Counted from the first letter of the stretch, positions 34,949 through 44,361 are shown. The stretch is 64,000 nucleotides of DNA from Arthrobacter sp. StoSoilA2 (GCF_019977195.1 NZ_AP024643.1:2294001-2358000); one strand, 5' to 3'. The notes: generated by a model not told the origin, from the sequence alone. Numbers and translations: made by a program.

Positions 34949-35728
34949 TTATTGGGCAACTGGGCTCGGACTCTTGGGAGTCGCGACAGCGCAGTGCCAG
35001 TCGACGGTGTTCACGAGGTCCCCAGCGAGCCTTTGCACTGTGTTGGAGACGCTGTCATCAAGGCAGCTGAAGACAGCGACTGTGGCCGAAACGAGGTCCC
35101 TGATCTCCTGCCAGGTTATCCAGCTCACGGTCTCGGGAATCAGTTGGCGCAGGCGTTCGTAGTCCCCAGACGGTCGTCCGCTGATGGCGCACAGCTCTTC
35201 GAGTCCGGTGGCGACGCCATCATAAAGCCCTACGCGGCCTGAGGACTGGATCCGGACAGGTGGAGGGGATCCCAAGATGACCAGGAGGAGACGGTCTTCG
35301 CGTGGATCTGCCATGAGCGCCAGGAACTCCCGTGCAAGCTGGGCCTTCTGGAATTGCGCACCTGATCGCGGACCTTTTGCCTCAATCAGCACGCTCGAGT
35401 GCTCCTGCCAGATCGCAGCATCGGCCTGAACCCCGATGGTGGTGCCCGGGATTTTGATCTCTGTGGGGAACATCTGGAGCGTTGCTTCCTCCGAACCAGC
35501 GGCAATTCTGGAGCGTACGTGGTCTGCGCCGTGTGCAGCTCCCAGGACGCCGCCGAGGAACGCTTCCCGGGGAAGATAGGACAGCAACAGCAGCGCCTCA
35601 GCGGTGAGGACGTTCTCATCTCCTCTGCCGCCATTCCTCAGCCGGCGGATCTTCCTGCCTTCCCAAGACAGCTCATCGACCAGGCGGCCGATGACAGAGG
35701 CTGGAAACTGGGGCGATGCGAGGTCCAT
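34949..35728 (-). CDS. PD-(D/E)XK-type nuclease-like protein
   Basis: 259 residues from ATG 35728. Around residues 90-130 it has the PD-(D/E)XK core: PTEIKIPG, then VQADAAIW (Asp103), then VLIEAKGPR (Glu116-x-Lys118), followed by a helix with a conserved-type Gln (GAQFQKAQLAREF). This arrangement belongs to restriction-endonuclease-like proteins in defence and repair systems. The N-terminal part (GDENVLTAEALLLLSYLPR) and the C-terminal helical part are not recognised. No methyltransferase lies nearby, so a non-classical restriction role or an orphan is more likely. Confidence 0.6.
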   Translation of the reverse strand: MDLASPQFPASVIGRLVDELSWEGRKIRRLRNGGRGDENVLTAEALLLLSYLPREAFLGGVLGAAHGADHVRSRIAAGSEEATLQMFPTEIKIPGTTIGVQADAAIWQEHSSVLIEAKGPRSGAQFQKAQLAREFLALMADPREDRLLLVILGSPPPVRIQSSGRVGLYDGVATGLEELCAISGRPSGDYERLRQLIPETVSWITWQEIRDLVSATVAVFSCLDDSVSNTVQRLAGDLVNTVDWHCAVATPKSPSPVAQ

Positions 35729-35768
35729 GGGGTGACCCTACAGGTCAAGGCAAAGCAAGGCGAGAGCC

Positions 35769-36083
35769 TCAGTGTTTTCTGGAGGAATGCCTGGACGGGC
35801 CGCCGTCGGGAGCCGATCTAATCAGCCTCAGGAGGAGCTGGGTTTTTTCAGTGGCCAGTTCGTTGCTTTGGTCAATCTCCACTTGAAAGGTATAGGGCCG
35901 CTGCCTCCGCACCACAGTTTCATCCCATCCTGCCTGCAAACGATGATGGGCCCGGTTGGCGAGCGTTTCGAGCGACCGCACGATCTCTGTAGGTGGTTGT
36001 TCGGACCGACCTGCGAAGTAGCCCAGCAGCACCTTGAAATGGCAGTAGCTTCCTTGGGAGACATTCGGGCCATGAGACAACAA
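35769..36083 (-). CDS. Hypothetical protein
   Basis: Up to 104 residues from TTG 36083; internal starts are possible. The segment EQPPTEIVRSLETLANRA, then RRQRPYTFQVEID and TQLLLRLI, has ordered, protein-like composition. The N-terminus is uncertain and may be frameshifted. Family unknown. Confidence 0.4.
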   Translation of the reverse strand: MLSHGPNVSQGSYCHFKVLLGYFAGRSEQPPTEIVRSLETLANRAHHRLQAGWDETVVRRQRPYTFQVEIDQSNELATEKTQLLLRLIRSAPDGGPSRHSSRKH

Positions 36084-36239
36084 CCGTAGGGTTCATCGTC
36101 CAGAGAAGGAAGGGGCTGCATGGCCACGGCTCCTGCTTTCCGGTCGCCACATTGCTAAGATCCTCGCCAAGAGGTTGAGTTCTCCTGACTTTGGGGAGGA
36201 TCGCTGACAACGTCGTTGGCCGGAACAGGGAGGGAACGA

Positions 36240-36785
36240 ATGGAAACACAGCCATTTTTCACTTTTACCTCGCACATTGACGGGAAAAACGCCAAAGTGT
36301 CGGTGTATAAGGACAGGATTGAATGGATAAAGCCCCGCGGAGTATCCAGCGGAAAGCTCACGGCGGGAGTACTCACGGTAGGTGTGTCTTTGCTTGCGAC
36401 GGGGTTCAAAAACGGTAAGTCCGGGACAGAAATGATCCCAGTCAAGAGCATGTCCAGTGTTACCACATCGCGCGACGGCTTGTTGAACAGCAAAGTTTCT
36501 GTCATTACTTCCGGCAACACAGTGGATTTCCGTGTCTCGCATTCCGAAGCTGCGAAGGTGAAAGAGGTTCTTACTCAGCTCATCCTTGGTACACATCCGA
36601 CACAACAGTCCAACGAGAGCGCTCCCGCACCCCAAGCTCCTGCACCGCAGGCTCCCGCCACTGCCCCAGCGGCCCAGGGTGATGTGATGGAGCAACTGAC
36701 GAAACTCGGGGAATTGAAGGCTGCGGGTATCATCACTGAAGCAGAATTTGAAAGCAAGAAGACGGAGCTTTTGGGAAGGCTTTAG
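36240..36785 (+). CDS. SHOCT-domain protein with PH-like N-terminus
   Basis: 181 residues from ATG 36240 behind GGGAGGG. N-terminal beta-rich PH-like region (VSVYKDRIEWIKP, MIPVKSMSSVTTSRDG, VDFRVSHSEAAKVKEVL), an Ala/Pro/Gln linker (APQAPAPQAPAT) and a C-terminal SHOCT helix pair (EQLTKLGELKAAGIITEAEF). SHOCT tails mediate oligomerisation or membrane association. Function unknown; common in actinobacterial and mobile regions. Confidence 0.8.
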   Translation: METQPFFTFTSHIDGKNAKVSVYKDRIEWIKPRGVSSGKLTAGVLTVGVSLLATGFKNGKSGTEMIPVKSMSSVTTSRDGLLNSKVSVITSGNTVDFRVSHSEAAKVKEVLTQLILGTHPTQQSNESAPAPQAPAPQAPATAPAAQGDVMEQLTKLGELKAAGIITEAEFESKKTELLGRL

Positions 36786-37005
36786 CACTTCCGCCGAACC
36801 GTCCAGGACAAGGGCTGACTGGATACCCGGCAGCTGTCCTCGACTGAGGAAATGACAGAATGTTGATCCCGCATAACCGCCAAGAGCTATATCAATAGTG
36901 CTCGGAAACGGCGGTTCCATTTCGGTATTGCTGGTCCACAAGTGCCCATATAAGCTCAAGGAGCCCCGCTGGCAGGCGGGAAGGGGATCTGATGAGGGGG
37001 ATTCA

Positions 37006-37851
37006 GTGCGCCGCTTAAGCATGTCCGTTGTTGCCCTTTTCGCCATATTGCTGGTCGGCGTTACTGTGGCCGCCCCTGCACGTGCAGACGATTTCCTGTG
37101 GCACAACTTGGTCCAGGAACCTTCCGATGCCGGTGAGGTTTACCCGGACCTCCTGACTATTCGGGACAACGGGCAAATCTGGGTTTATGCAACGAACGGT
37201 GAGAGCCAGCCAGAGAGGGGAGGAGGAAACTTATGCCCTGTTGATGCCGTGCTTATGCCGGGGGACTGGGACGGCGACGGCTACGCTGACTGGGTTGTTC
37301 GGTCCCCGTATGGCCACTTACTTAGGGTGCCCGGGTGGAGCGGTGGCACGCAGATGAATCAGATCGGCTGGGGCTGGGATGTCATGACTGCACTGACCTC
37401 ACCGGGGGACTGGGACGGCGACGGAGCTCCTGACGTCCTGGCCAGGGATGGTAGCGGTGCCCTTTGGATGTACAGAGGCAACGGCGATGGAGGCTGGTTT
37501 CCCGGACGGGTCCAGGTTGGCTGGGGGTGGAATGTCATGAACGCCATCTTCAGCGGACACGACTTCAGCGGCGATGGCCCCTCGGACGTGATCGCCAGGG
37601 ACACCACCGGGCGACTGTGGCTGTACCCGGGCAACGGGGCCGGTGGATGGCAAAACCGCATTCAGATCGGATGGGGCTGGCAGGGCATGGACTTGATCGC
37701 CGCCCCCGGCGACTATGACAAAGACGGTTTCGGCGACGTCATCGCCCAAGACGTCAATGGCACTATATGGCTCTACCAGGGAAATGGAAGCGGAGGCTTC
37801 ACAGGGCAGCGCTGGCTAATGGACATTCCAACCGCCGACATCTTCGGCTGA
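37006..37851 (+). CDS. Secreted FG-GAP/VCBS-type repeat protein A
   Basis: 281 residues from GTG 37006 (GAGGGGGATT upstream; VRRL start shared with the paralogue at 40419). Signal peptide ending AAPARADD. About four blade-like repeats, each with a calcium-type loop (GDWDGDG..D), a W-L/M-Y-x-GNG strand and (V/I)GWGWN. FG-GAP repeats form beta-propellers found in adhesins and wall-associated proteins. No catalytic or anchoring motif, so it is released or wall-bound. Role unknown. Confidence 0.85.
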   Translation: MRRLSMSVVALFAILLVGVTVAAPARADDFLWHNLVQEPSDAGEVYPDLLTIRDNGQIWVYATNGESQPERGGGNLCPVDAVLMPGDWDGDGYADWVVRSPYGHLLRVPGWSGGTQMNQIGWGWDVMTALTSPGDWDGDGAPDVLARDGSGALWMYRGNGDGGWFPGRVQVGWGWNVMNAIFSGHDFSGDGPSDVIARDTTGRLWLYPGNGAGGWQNRIQIGWGWQGMDLIAAPGDYDKDGFGDVIAQDVNGTIWLYQGNGSGGFTGQRWLMDIPTADIFG

Positions 37852-38115
37852 AGGTGTTTGACTAGCTTAAACGCTAGCGGTGCCGGTGGGCCGATGCCCT
37901 AATTCAAATCATCTGGACCAGACAGTATCCGAGCCGGTTGGATTTGTTCAGTCCCCGGAGACCGGGTATTTGGTGGCTGGACCTGGTACTTCAGGAGGCG
38001 CCGTGGCTGTGTCAGCATGCCGGTCGATTCGTTGCGGAGATCCGCGACATACTGAAAGACCGGGCGCCACGCTCAAGAACCACCGATGTGACCAGACAGC
38101 AGTGGTCGATGTTCG
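37852..38115. other. Spacer without a recognisable gene
   Basis: Nothing supported in either strand. Confidence 0.4.
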
Positions 38116-38544
38116 TCAATGCGCGAGCCTGGCGCTGTCCGGAGTGTCATGTAGACGGCTCAGGGCCCGGGCCGGATCCCGTTCGGGGCACAGTCGTTGC
38201 ACGAGGGAACGCAGTGCGGCGGGCCGGAACGGTTTGGACAGGTAGGCTGTGGCCCCGCCAGCCATGCCGTCCAGTTCGTAGTCGGTTTGGGCGAAGGCGG
38301 TGATCATTAGAATCGGCGCCTGCGTGATTTCGCGCAGTTTTCGCACAACGTGGCGGCCGTCCATGTCAGGGAGTCCCACATCAAGGGTGATCAGCGCCGG
38401 CTCCAGGCTGGCGGCGGTGAGCAGGCCGTCCGTGCCTGTCTCTTCGATATGAACATCAAAGCCTGCGCCAGTGAGGATTACCTCGAGCAAGCCACCGATG
38501 TCCGGGTCATCCTCGATGACAAGGCACTTGCCGCGTGAAGTCAT
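38116..38544 (-). CDS. Stand-alone response-regulator receiver domain
   Basis: 142 residues from ATG 38544 with CAGGAGAACA upstream. Complete receiver fold: acidic pair VIEDDPD, phospho-acceptor Asp in LITLDVGLPDMDG (about residue 55), ITAF, and the conserved Lys in YLSKPFRP. After residue about 120 only a short tail follows, so no DNA-binding output domain. No sensor kinase is adjacent. It may act through protein contact or be a fragment of a longer regulator. Confidence 0.85.
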   Translation of the reverse strand: MTSRGKCLVIEDDPDIGGLLEVILTGAGFDVHIEETGTDGLLTAASLEPALITLDVGLPDMDGRHVVRKLREITQAPILMITAFAQTDYELDGMAGGATAYLSKPFRPAALRSLVQRLCPERDPARALSRLHDTPDSARLAH

Positions 38545-38569
38545 TGTTCTCCTGCCAATACTCCCCGCT

Positions 38570-38714
38570 AGTTTACGGCCGCCTGACCGTCGCGGACCAA
38601 GAGAATGGCCTGTACATTAGCTCTCGCCTCGAGGGGACAAACGGCCGGAATGACTCCAACGGCAACAACCCCAACCTGCCCAAAGACACGAAATATCGCT
38701 GGACGCCGGGTTAG
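38570..38714 (+). pseudogene. C-terminal fragment of an unknown protein
   Basis: The frame YGRLTVADQENGLYISSRLE, NGRNDSN, LPKDTKYRWTPG, closed by TAG 38714, looks like the end of an exported protein, with no start upstream. Confidence 0.3.
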
Positions 38715-39000
38715 GCGGTGCCCATGACGATCAGCCTGGAGGCATTTGTGTTCGTAGTCCTGTGAGGATGGCGGTGCGTGCCCAATAGCCGCCTGCGTCA
38801 AACGCGGCGCGTGGGTTTCCGGCCGCCGCTCATCGGGTATGTGCGGCGATTTTGACGTCGGGGCTCGGATCCCCGCCGGGTTACACCTCAAGATCGCCAC
38901 AGGATCTTCCGAGGATTGACCGATTCCCTTCCGCCTCGCCATCTTGACTCCTAGAGTGTCCTCAAGTGAAGCAACGACTACGTCAGGGGGACGTAAGAGT
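38715..39000. other. Spacer without a recognisable gene
   Basis: No supported gene; the strand shadows here have no ribosome sites. Confidence 0.35.
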
Positions 39001-39195
39001 ATGAATGGGATCCCGTACGCACTAGAAAAACCGACCGTGCACGCTCCTGTTCGAGCCCGGTCAAAGAATCCTGTGGAACGGCCATGGGCAGTAGACCAAA
39101 CGCCGCCTTCCAGGGACCGGGAGCATGAGCAACGAAGGCTAATCCTCGACCTCGCCGAACTGGCAACCAGCCGACAAGGAGGGGACACCGCATGA
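39001..39195 (+). CDS. Short hypothetical ORF coupled to DUF6994
   Basis: 64 residues from ATG 39001, ending in the ATGA overlap with the DUF6994 start at 39192. Basic N-terminal half (VRARSKNPVERP) and a C-terminal helix (HEQRRLILDLAELATSRQ). The start-stop overlap is the main reason to believe it is translated. No family. Confidence 0.4.
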   Translation: MNGIPYALEKPTVHAPVRARSKNPVERPWAVDQTPPSRDREHEQRRLILDLAELATSRQGGDTA

Positions 39196-39887
39196 CCGCA
39201 GGCGTAGATACGTCGTTCGACTACCGCTCAGATACTCCACCCGGGAAAGACCCTGACGAGTTCAGTCCAACCCTGCGGCGGCACCACCAGCTGCTGTGGA
39301 GCAAGGAGTTGCCCACAGACGGTCACTTCGACCTGACGCAGGAGCCGGGGTCGTATCTCGTGCACCGATCGACACTGGGGACCTTCCACCTCGCCAGCGA
39401 GACCATCACCACCCGACTGCTGGGAAAGGCCTCGCGGGTCCGGCGGGAGATCCCGGACGACGAACTGCCTGCGTACCGGGGTTACACGGCCGGAAGCACG
39501 ATTGTGTTCCCGGGTAACAAAATCGAGAAACAGATGACCATCAATGGCGCGCGTGGATTCCACCCCAGGATTGCTGATCGTTTCGACCTGACCTTGGAGT
39601 GCATCCGTCGATACTATCGCGGCGAGCTGCCTAACCCCCTCGGGAAACCATTGCACAGGTACGCTGACTTCTTCGCCCTGTTCAAGGACTTCGACGGGTA
39701 CGTCGAGTTCTTCCTACTACAAGACCTGGTGAACGAAGACGGCACCATCCGGTACTTCCACCCGTCAACCAATGACTTCAGCACAAAGGCTGCCGTTCCG
39801 GGAAACAAAACCAACTACCTCGAGTACTTAGCGAGAAGTAATGATTTCATCTCCGCGCGCAACCGTTCGATCGACGCAGAACCGTAA
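39192..39887 (+). CDS. DUF6994 protein
   Basis: 231 residues from ATG 39192 behind AAGGAGGGGA. Matches DUF6994 as remembered: PDEFSPTLRRHHQLLWSKEL, TLECIRRYYRGE, RYADFFALFKDFDGYVEFF and a C-terminal FISARNRSI. Family function unknown. Looks complete. Translationally coupled to the short upstream ORF. Confidence 0.75.
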   Translation: MTAGVDTSFDYRSDTPPGKDPDEFSPTLRRHHQLLWSKELPTDGHFDLTQEPGSYLVHRSTLGTFHLASETITTRLLGKASRVRREIPDDELPAYRGYTAGSTIVFPGNKIEKQMTINGARGFHPRIADRFDLTLECIRRYYRGELPNPLGKPLHRYADFFALFKDFDGYVEFFLLQDLVNEDGTIRYFHPSTNDFSTKAAVPGNKTNYLEYLARSNDFISARNRSIDAEP

Positions 39888-39898
39888 GCGGGTCAGGC

Positions 39899-40027
39899 TC
39901 ATTTGGTGGCGGGTTCTTTGTGGCGGAAGGTCCCTGTGATGGAGAGTTTGCGCCCGTATTCGATGGAGCCGGTCCCGAAGAGGTGGACGGCGTACGCGAA
40001 GAGAGCAACATTGGTTCCTCTCTAGTC
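39899..40027 (-). pseudogene. C-terminal fragment of a protein gene
   Basis: The reverse frame VALFAYAVHLFGTGSIEYGR and KLSITGTFRHKE ends at TGA 39901-39899; an in-frame TAG lies directly upstream, so only the last about 40 codons remain. Looks like the end of a membrane protein. Confidence 0.35.
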
Positions 40028-40418
40028 CGTGAATCGATGGACCTAAGTGACAACGGCCGGTCCTACTCCGATCGAAGTAGAGGGTCAGACTCACTTTGGT
40101 TGACCCCCTCGTCATGGAGGTCTCAGCCTACTTCGCATGGTCGGGGAAGGCATTCAGGCATTCCGTCCGCTTTCTGCGGTCCGGACCGGGGTCGCGTGGG
40201 GGGAGGGTTTCCTCGCCCGTCGATAAGGCCCAAAAACTGCGGAGTTTCGGCCTTGGTCCAGACTACTTTCCCTTGGCTCCCACCCTCTTTGCAAAGCCTA
40301 CCGGGCGGGCCTGGGTTCAGCCTCGAAAAGAAGCATTGGGTATTGCTGCGGACGTGGCTTAGCCAGTAATCTCGCGGCAGGAGCGTGTCGCTGGGGTGCT
40401 CCGGGAATGGGGGCTGTC

Positions 40419-41237
40419 GTGCGCCGTCTGGTCATGATTCTTTCTGCTGTGGTTGCCATGATGTTAGTCCAGCCGGCGGTGGCTGCTCCTGCGCGGGCGG
40501 ATGATTCGTGGCATAACTTCATTCAGCTGTGGTGGGACTGGGGCGTGGTCTACTCCGATCTGGTCACTATCACCCATGATGGTCACGTCGTCGTCTACGA
40601 GGGTAAGCCTGGTTGGGAAGGGCAGGGCCTTGGTCCGGGCAACACCGTCGTTTTGGACGCGGATGCACTGGTGACGCCTGGTGATTGGGACACCAACGGC
40701 AAAGCCGATTGGATGTTCCGCAGCAGCGACGGCGGGTTGTACCTGCGCACGGGCATTGGTGGAGCCGACGTGGAACAGGTGGGTTGGGGCTGGGACGTAA
40801 TGACGGCTATGGTTTCGCCGGGAGACTGGAACGGTGACGGTCCTTCAGATGTCCTGGCGCGCGACCCGGCGGGTGTGCTGTGGATGTACCGGGGCGACGG
40901 TGCTGGTGGATGGCTGCTTGGGCGGACACAGGTTGGGTCGGGGTGGAACATTATGGAGTCCATCTTCAGCGGACGAGGCTTCAATGAGGACGGCAGGCCC
41001 GACGTTCTCGCCGTAGACACCGATGGTGCGATGTGGCTTTACCCTGGAAACGGCACTGGTGGGTGGATAAGCCGGGTTCAGGTCGGCTGGGGATGGCAAA
41101 AGATGGACCTCATTGCTGCCCCGGGGGATTTTGACTACGACGGACATGGTGACGTCATTGCCCGTGACATCGCGGGGTCAATGTGGCTATATCCCGGCAA
41201 CGGTTCAGGAAGTTTACTTGGACACGGCGGCTTCTGA
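40419..41237 (+). CDS. Secreted FG-GAP/VCBS-type repeat protein B
   Basis: 272 residues from GTG 40419 (VRRL start, GGGGG upstream; ATG 40407 is an alternative). Signal peptide ends AAPARADD as in protein A. Same order of repeats (VGWGWDVMTA, GDWNGDGPSDVLARD, WMYRGDG, GWNIMESIFSG, WLYPGNG) but a shorter C-terminus (GNGSGSLLGHGGF). A 3-kb-distant paralogue of A with matching mature start. Probably calcium-stabilised beta-propeller; role unknown. Confidence 0.85.
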   Translation: MRRLVMILSAVVAMMLVQPAVAAPARADDSWHNFIQLWWDWGVVYSDLVTITHDGHVVVYEGKPGWEGQGLGPGNTVVLDADALVTPGDWDTNGKADWMFRSSDGGLYLRTGIGGADVEQVGWGWDVMTAMVSPGDWNGDGPSDVLARDPAGVLWMYRGDGAGGWLLGRTQVGSGWNIMESIFSGRGFNEDGRPDVLAVDTDGAMWLYPGNGTGGWISRVQVGWGWQKMDLIAAPGDFDYDGHGDVIARDIAGSMWLYPGNGSGSLLGHGGF

Positions 41238-41980
41238 CATTCCCTACGCCTGCGCTATTTGGCTGAGGTTGGCTGGATAAACCAGTCACCTGGAAGCTGT
41301 TGAACCCCTGCCTATCAGCTCTGTTCGAGAGGTCGATGCGTGCGACTTGTCTTCACGATGGACCTCCGATCGCGTGACGTGATCAAAGGTTAGCCCGGAG
41401 GTTTCACGGGCTCCAGAGACCTGATGTACCCAGGCACGCGAGCTTCGTGCCTTCCCATTAAACCCAGGACCAACTGCCGAAGTGAATCGTGCTAAGTGCT
41501 GACGGATTGACGTTGTTGAATCAAGCCACTTCGCAGCGATCCCTGACAAGAATCGCTTCCTATCCTTTATTGCACAACCACTGAGCCCAATTGGCTTGTT
41601 CGCCAGAAGGAGGAACTTCTGTATGCTCTGTACGGTCTGTTCAGAACAAGGTGCGTACAGCCCCGGTCACTGTTACTTCAAGAGCTGCTGAACTCAGTGG
41701 TGGATGGCGCTTCAGGCGGCGTGGCGCCGTCAGAGCGGCTAGTGCTGGTCTTGTCCCCGGCAGTGTTGCAGGTGAACGTCGTCGTCGGGTTGGACGGATC
41801 TGTTTTGCCGGTCAGCTGACCAGCTCCGTGCGATCCACCCTTGATTGACTTACGGGAATTCAAACAAGTGTTCGCTGCAGATGATTGTGGCCTTCTGGTA
41901 TGACCGCAAGAGGGCGAAGTCCTCCGTCGTGAATCGTCCAGCCTGATGATGTCACCAGCCGAAGATTGCATAGATAGTTC
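41238..41980. other. Long spacer without a recognisable gene
   Basis: About 740 bp with short open frames on both strands but no supported gene. Contains GGAGGAACTTCTGTATG at about 41609, a start-like site without a long frame after it. Confidence 0.35.
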
Positions 41981-42475
41981 CTACATACCATGCGGCCAGC
42001 GAACCACGCCGACGAATGGGGCCATTTGCTCTGGCGCTGCTCTCCAATGGGCTTTGCTCTTGAACCAGTAGCAGGACTCAGTGGCAAGGGGATGCTCTAG
42101 ACTCTGACGGAAAAGAGTGCCAGAGAAGCAAATAGCACTGCGAAAGGCTATGTAGGCGTGTTCAGGGTGCCCGCCAAAGAGGGTGAGAGGAGGAAGCACG
42201 ATCATAATGATTGACAAGAGAGTGATTCCTGAAAGATGAATTCGTTCAAGGACCCGTTCGGTCCGGGAGCCGCTCTTGAGAATCAACCTAAAACGGCCGA
42301 CCCAACCAAGCCCGTATCCAAAAATCACGAACACATAAGAATCGGGATCTGTATCCTCAGCAGTATTTTCGCACGTAATTAATGGCGTCGTAGCCCGACC
42401 CGATACCGTTCCAGCGCACCCCAAATAAGACGAGCGTCTGCCTGGCCAGCATATGAAACGTGCTGGGCCTTCCAA
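41981..42475 (-). CDS. Doubtful membrane-protein frame
   Basis: A 164-codon reverse frame with two hydrophobic stretches (YVFVIFGYGLGWVGRF; ITLLSIIMIVLPPLTLF). No good ribosome site and no family. Local base composition is less GC-rich than the rest of the window. Kept only because the hydrophobic spacing is membrane-protein-like. Confidence 0.22.
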   Translation of the reverse strand: MEGPARFICWPGRRSSYLGCAGTVSGRATTPLITCENTAEDTDPDSYVFVIFGYGLGWVGRFRLILKSGSRTERVLERIHLSGITLLSIIMIVLPPLTLFGGHPEHAYIAFRSAICFSGTLFRQSLEHPLATESCYWFKSKAHWRAAPEQMAPFVGVVRWPHGM

Positions 42476-42814
42476 GCGGTCTTCATCAATATTTTCGAAA
42501 CCCCCATACCAAAAATGACAACCCGAGCCCTGCCGCAGAATAGCCGCATTCGTGGGTCATGACGTTCTTAGTGGACGGCGGCAGGATGCTAGCGCTAGGC
42601 CGCTGGGAAGTGGACATTGGTTGCTCTGGACCTGTTTTCCCTTGCAACCGCAGGTGCTGGTCAAGGTGTGAATGCTGCATATAGGCTGGCCAGGCTGGCC
42701 AGGTGGAGTCGTAAGCCGCTGCTTAGCAGGCATCAATTTTGCCGGCGGAGTAGCCGGTCTCGGAGGTGTCACCAAAGACTTCACGGAATGTCTTAGTGGG
42801 GAATCAGCAGGCGA

Positions 42815-43042
42815 ACCATATCCGCCACAAACGCACGAGACCCTACCGACCCCAGACCAACGGCAAAGTAGAACGCTTCAACCGCGTCCTCCTGGAAGAG
42901 TGGGCCTACGCCCAGCCATACACTTCAGAAACCGAACGCCAAGCCTCCTACCAGGACTTCACCGAGCACTACAATCACAGCAGGCCAAACGGCACTCAAA
43001 GGCGCCTCACCAGCCGGCCGCGTCACCAACCACCCGGGTTAG
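42815..43042 (+). pseudogene. IS481-type transposase, C-terminal remnant
   Basis: Reads IRHKRTRPYRPQTNGKVERF, then EEWAYAQPYTSETER and HYNHSRPN, the rve-core end with the catalytic Glu region of IS481 transposases. After a frame change near 42990 it continues TALKGASPAGRVTNHPG to TAG 43042, the normal ending. The N-terminal HTH and most of the DDE core are missing, as are recognisable terminal repeats. Confidence 0.7.
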
Positions 43043-43211
43043 TACAGCTAGCCTTCAAAACGATTGGGCGAGACCTGAAGACTGCTTGGGTAAACCCGGG
43101 TACTTGCGAGCCCGAGTAGTACGCCACAAAGAATCGGGTACCGGCTACTCATGACACTCAGGACTACTCCGTGCGAACGTTGGGACTCGACTAGTTGACG
43201 GAGGAAATGGA

Positions 43212-43922
43212 TTGAAACCATCATGTCGGTCCAAGTGCCTGATAGCCACCACGGCTATCGCCTCATTGCTTCTCATATCTAGCTGCTCCGAGGTGGCGTT
43301 GTCGGATCCCAAGCCAACAACGACAGTCACTGCGCAGCCAGCCGCGGAAACTCCGGTTGCCCCCACGCCTACGAAGGCTTCCAGCCCCTCAATGCGCGCC
43401 AGTGCTGCTGCGAAGACGGACAACGACAAAATCGTCTGGCTTGAGTACGTGCGCGGCAAGGCAGTTAGCAAAACGATACTAGGGCAGTCAGACGATGAAC
43501 TCTTGGCCAGCGCAAAGGCAATGTGTGAGCGCATGAGAGGCGGCGAGCTATTCGAGGAAGTTGCGTACAGTATGTTCGCGCTTGGCTTGCCGGAGACCTA
43601 TCAAACCGACATGACGCTGATCTTTGGTTCAGGAGCGGCCGCTTTCTGTCCTGAATTCTTGGCCAAAACCGGTACGGGTGATGATGCGATTCTTGAGCGA
43701 CTGCGAAGTGTGGCCCCCGGCATTGCCCACAATCCAGACGCCACTATCTTGGCCCAAGCCCGCTCGGCATGCCCTTCAGTAACCCGGGGCCCAGCCGCGG
43801 CGGCAGCGACGGTTCAGGAGGCCCGCCGGGCTTGGGGTCACGAACAGGGATACAAGTTTATCTTCATTTCAGTCCTCAACTACTGTTCAAGCGGACTAAA
43901 CAACATTATCGCGAGTAAGTAG
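43212..43922 (+). CDS. Lipoprotein with DUF732-like pattern
   Basis: 236 residues from TTG 43212 behind GGAGGAAATGG. Signal peptide with lipobox ISSC (Cys about residue 25), Thr/Pro/Ala linker (AQPAAETPVAPTPTKAS), then a helical domain with spaced cysteines (AKAMCERMRGG; AAFCPEFL; ARSACPSV; LNYCSSG) resembling DUF732-type exported actinobacterial proteins. Function unknown. Confidence 0.6.
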   Translation: MKPSCRSKCLIATTAIASLLLISSCSEVALSDPKPTTTVTAQPAAETPVAPTPTKASSPSMRASAAAKTDNDKIVWLEYVRGKAVSKTILGQSDDELLASAKAMCERMRGGELFEEVAYSMFALGLPETYQTDMTLIFGSGAAAFCPEFLAKTGTGDDAILERLRSVAPGIAHNPDATILAQARSACPSVTRGPAAAAATVQEARRAWGHEQGYKFIFISVLNYCSSGLNNIIASK

Positions 43923-44333
43923 AGGTCGAAATTCTTGGACACAGCGCAGTTGGCATTCCGACATCGTTGCCGTAAGGCAGAATTGCAAGGCCGCCGCTGA
44001 AGGACCTGTACTGATCGTTCGACTCAGATGGATCCCCGCCATGTTGCCGCCGGTTCGCTTGACCATGGATCTCTGAAAGGAGGGAATCTGATGAAGGTGT
44101 ATTGCTCAGCGCTAGTCGGCAGTTCCGGCAACCAACGTGTACTTGACGCTTGTCCCGACGTGCATTTCCTTCTCTCGTCCAAAGACGTCGTCCCGGCGAC
44201 CACGCAAATGGGCAAAATGAGCGTGTGGACAATGTCCACACTTTCTACCTCGGACTGCCTCGTACACCCGCCGAACCGGCCCGGATTCCGCATGTTTCCG
44301 CCACTTCCCAGTGATACCAAGGCCTGGAATCCC

Positions 44334-44355
44334 GTTCGAGTCCCACCTCGGGCAC
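44334..44355 (+). other. tRNA 3'-end fragment (putative att remnant)
   Basis: GTTCGAGTCCCACCTCGGGC plus AC matches the T-loop, T-stem and acceptor 3' strand of an actinobacterial tRNA of the tRNA-Leu type (acceptor ending CTCGGGCAC). The bases before the T-loop no longer pair with the T-stem and CCA is replaced by GGC, so there is no functional tRNA. Such 3' ends are left as attachment-site copies by integrases. Confidence 0.5.
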
Positions 44356-44361
44356 GGCATA

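Noticed and set aside
36630..36663. Repeated CCC-GCA-CAA-type bases in the SHOCT gene
   Set aside because: They encode the Ala/Pro/Gln linker (APQAPAPQAPAT) and are not an independent repeat element.
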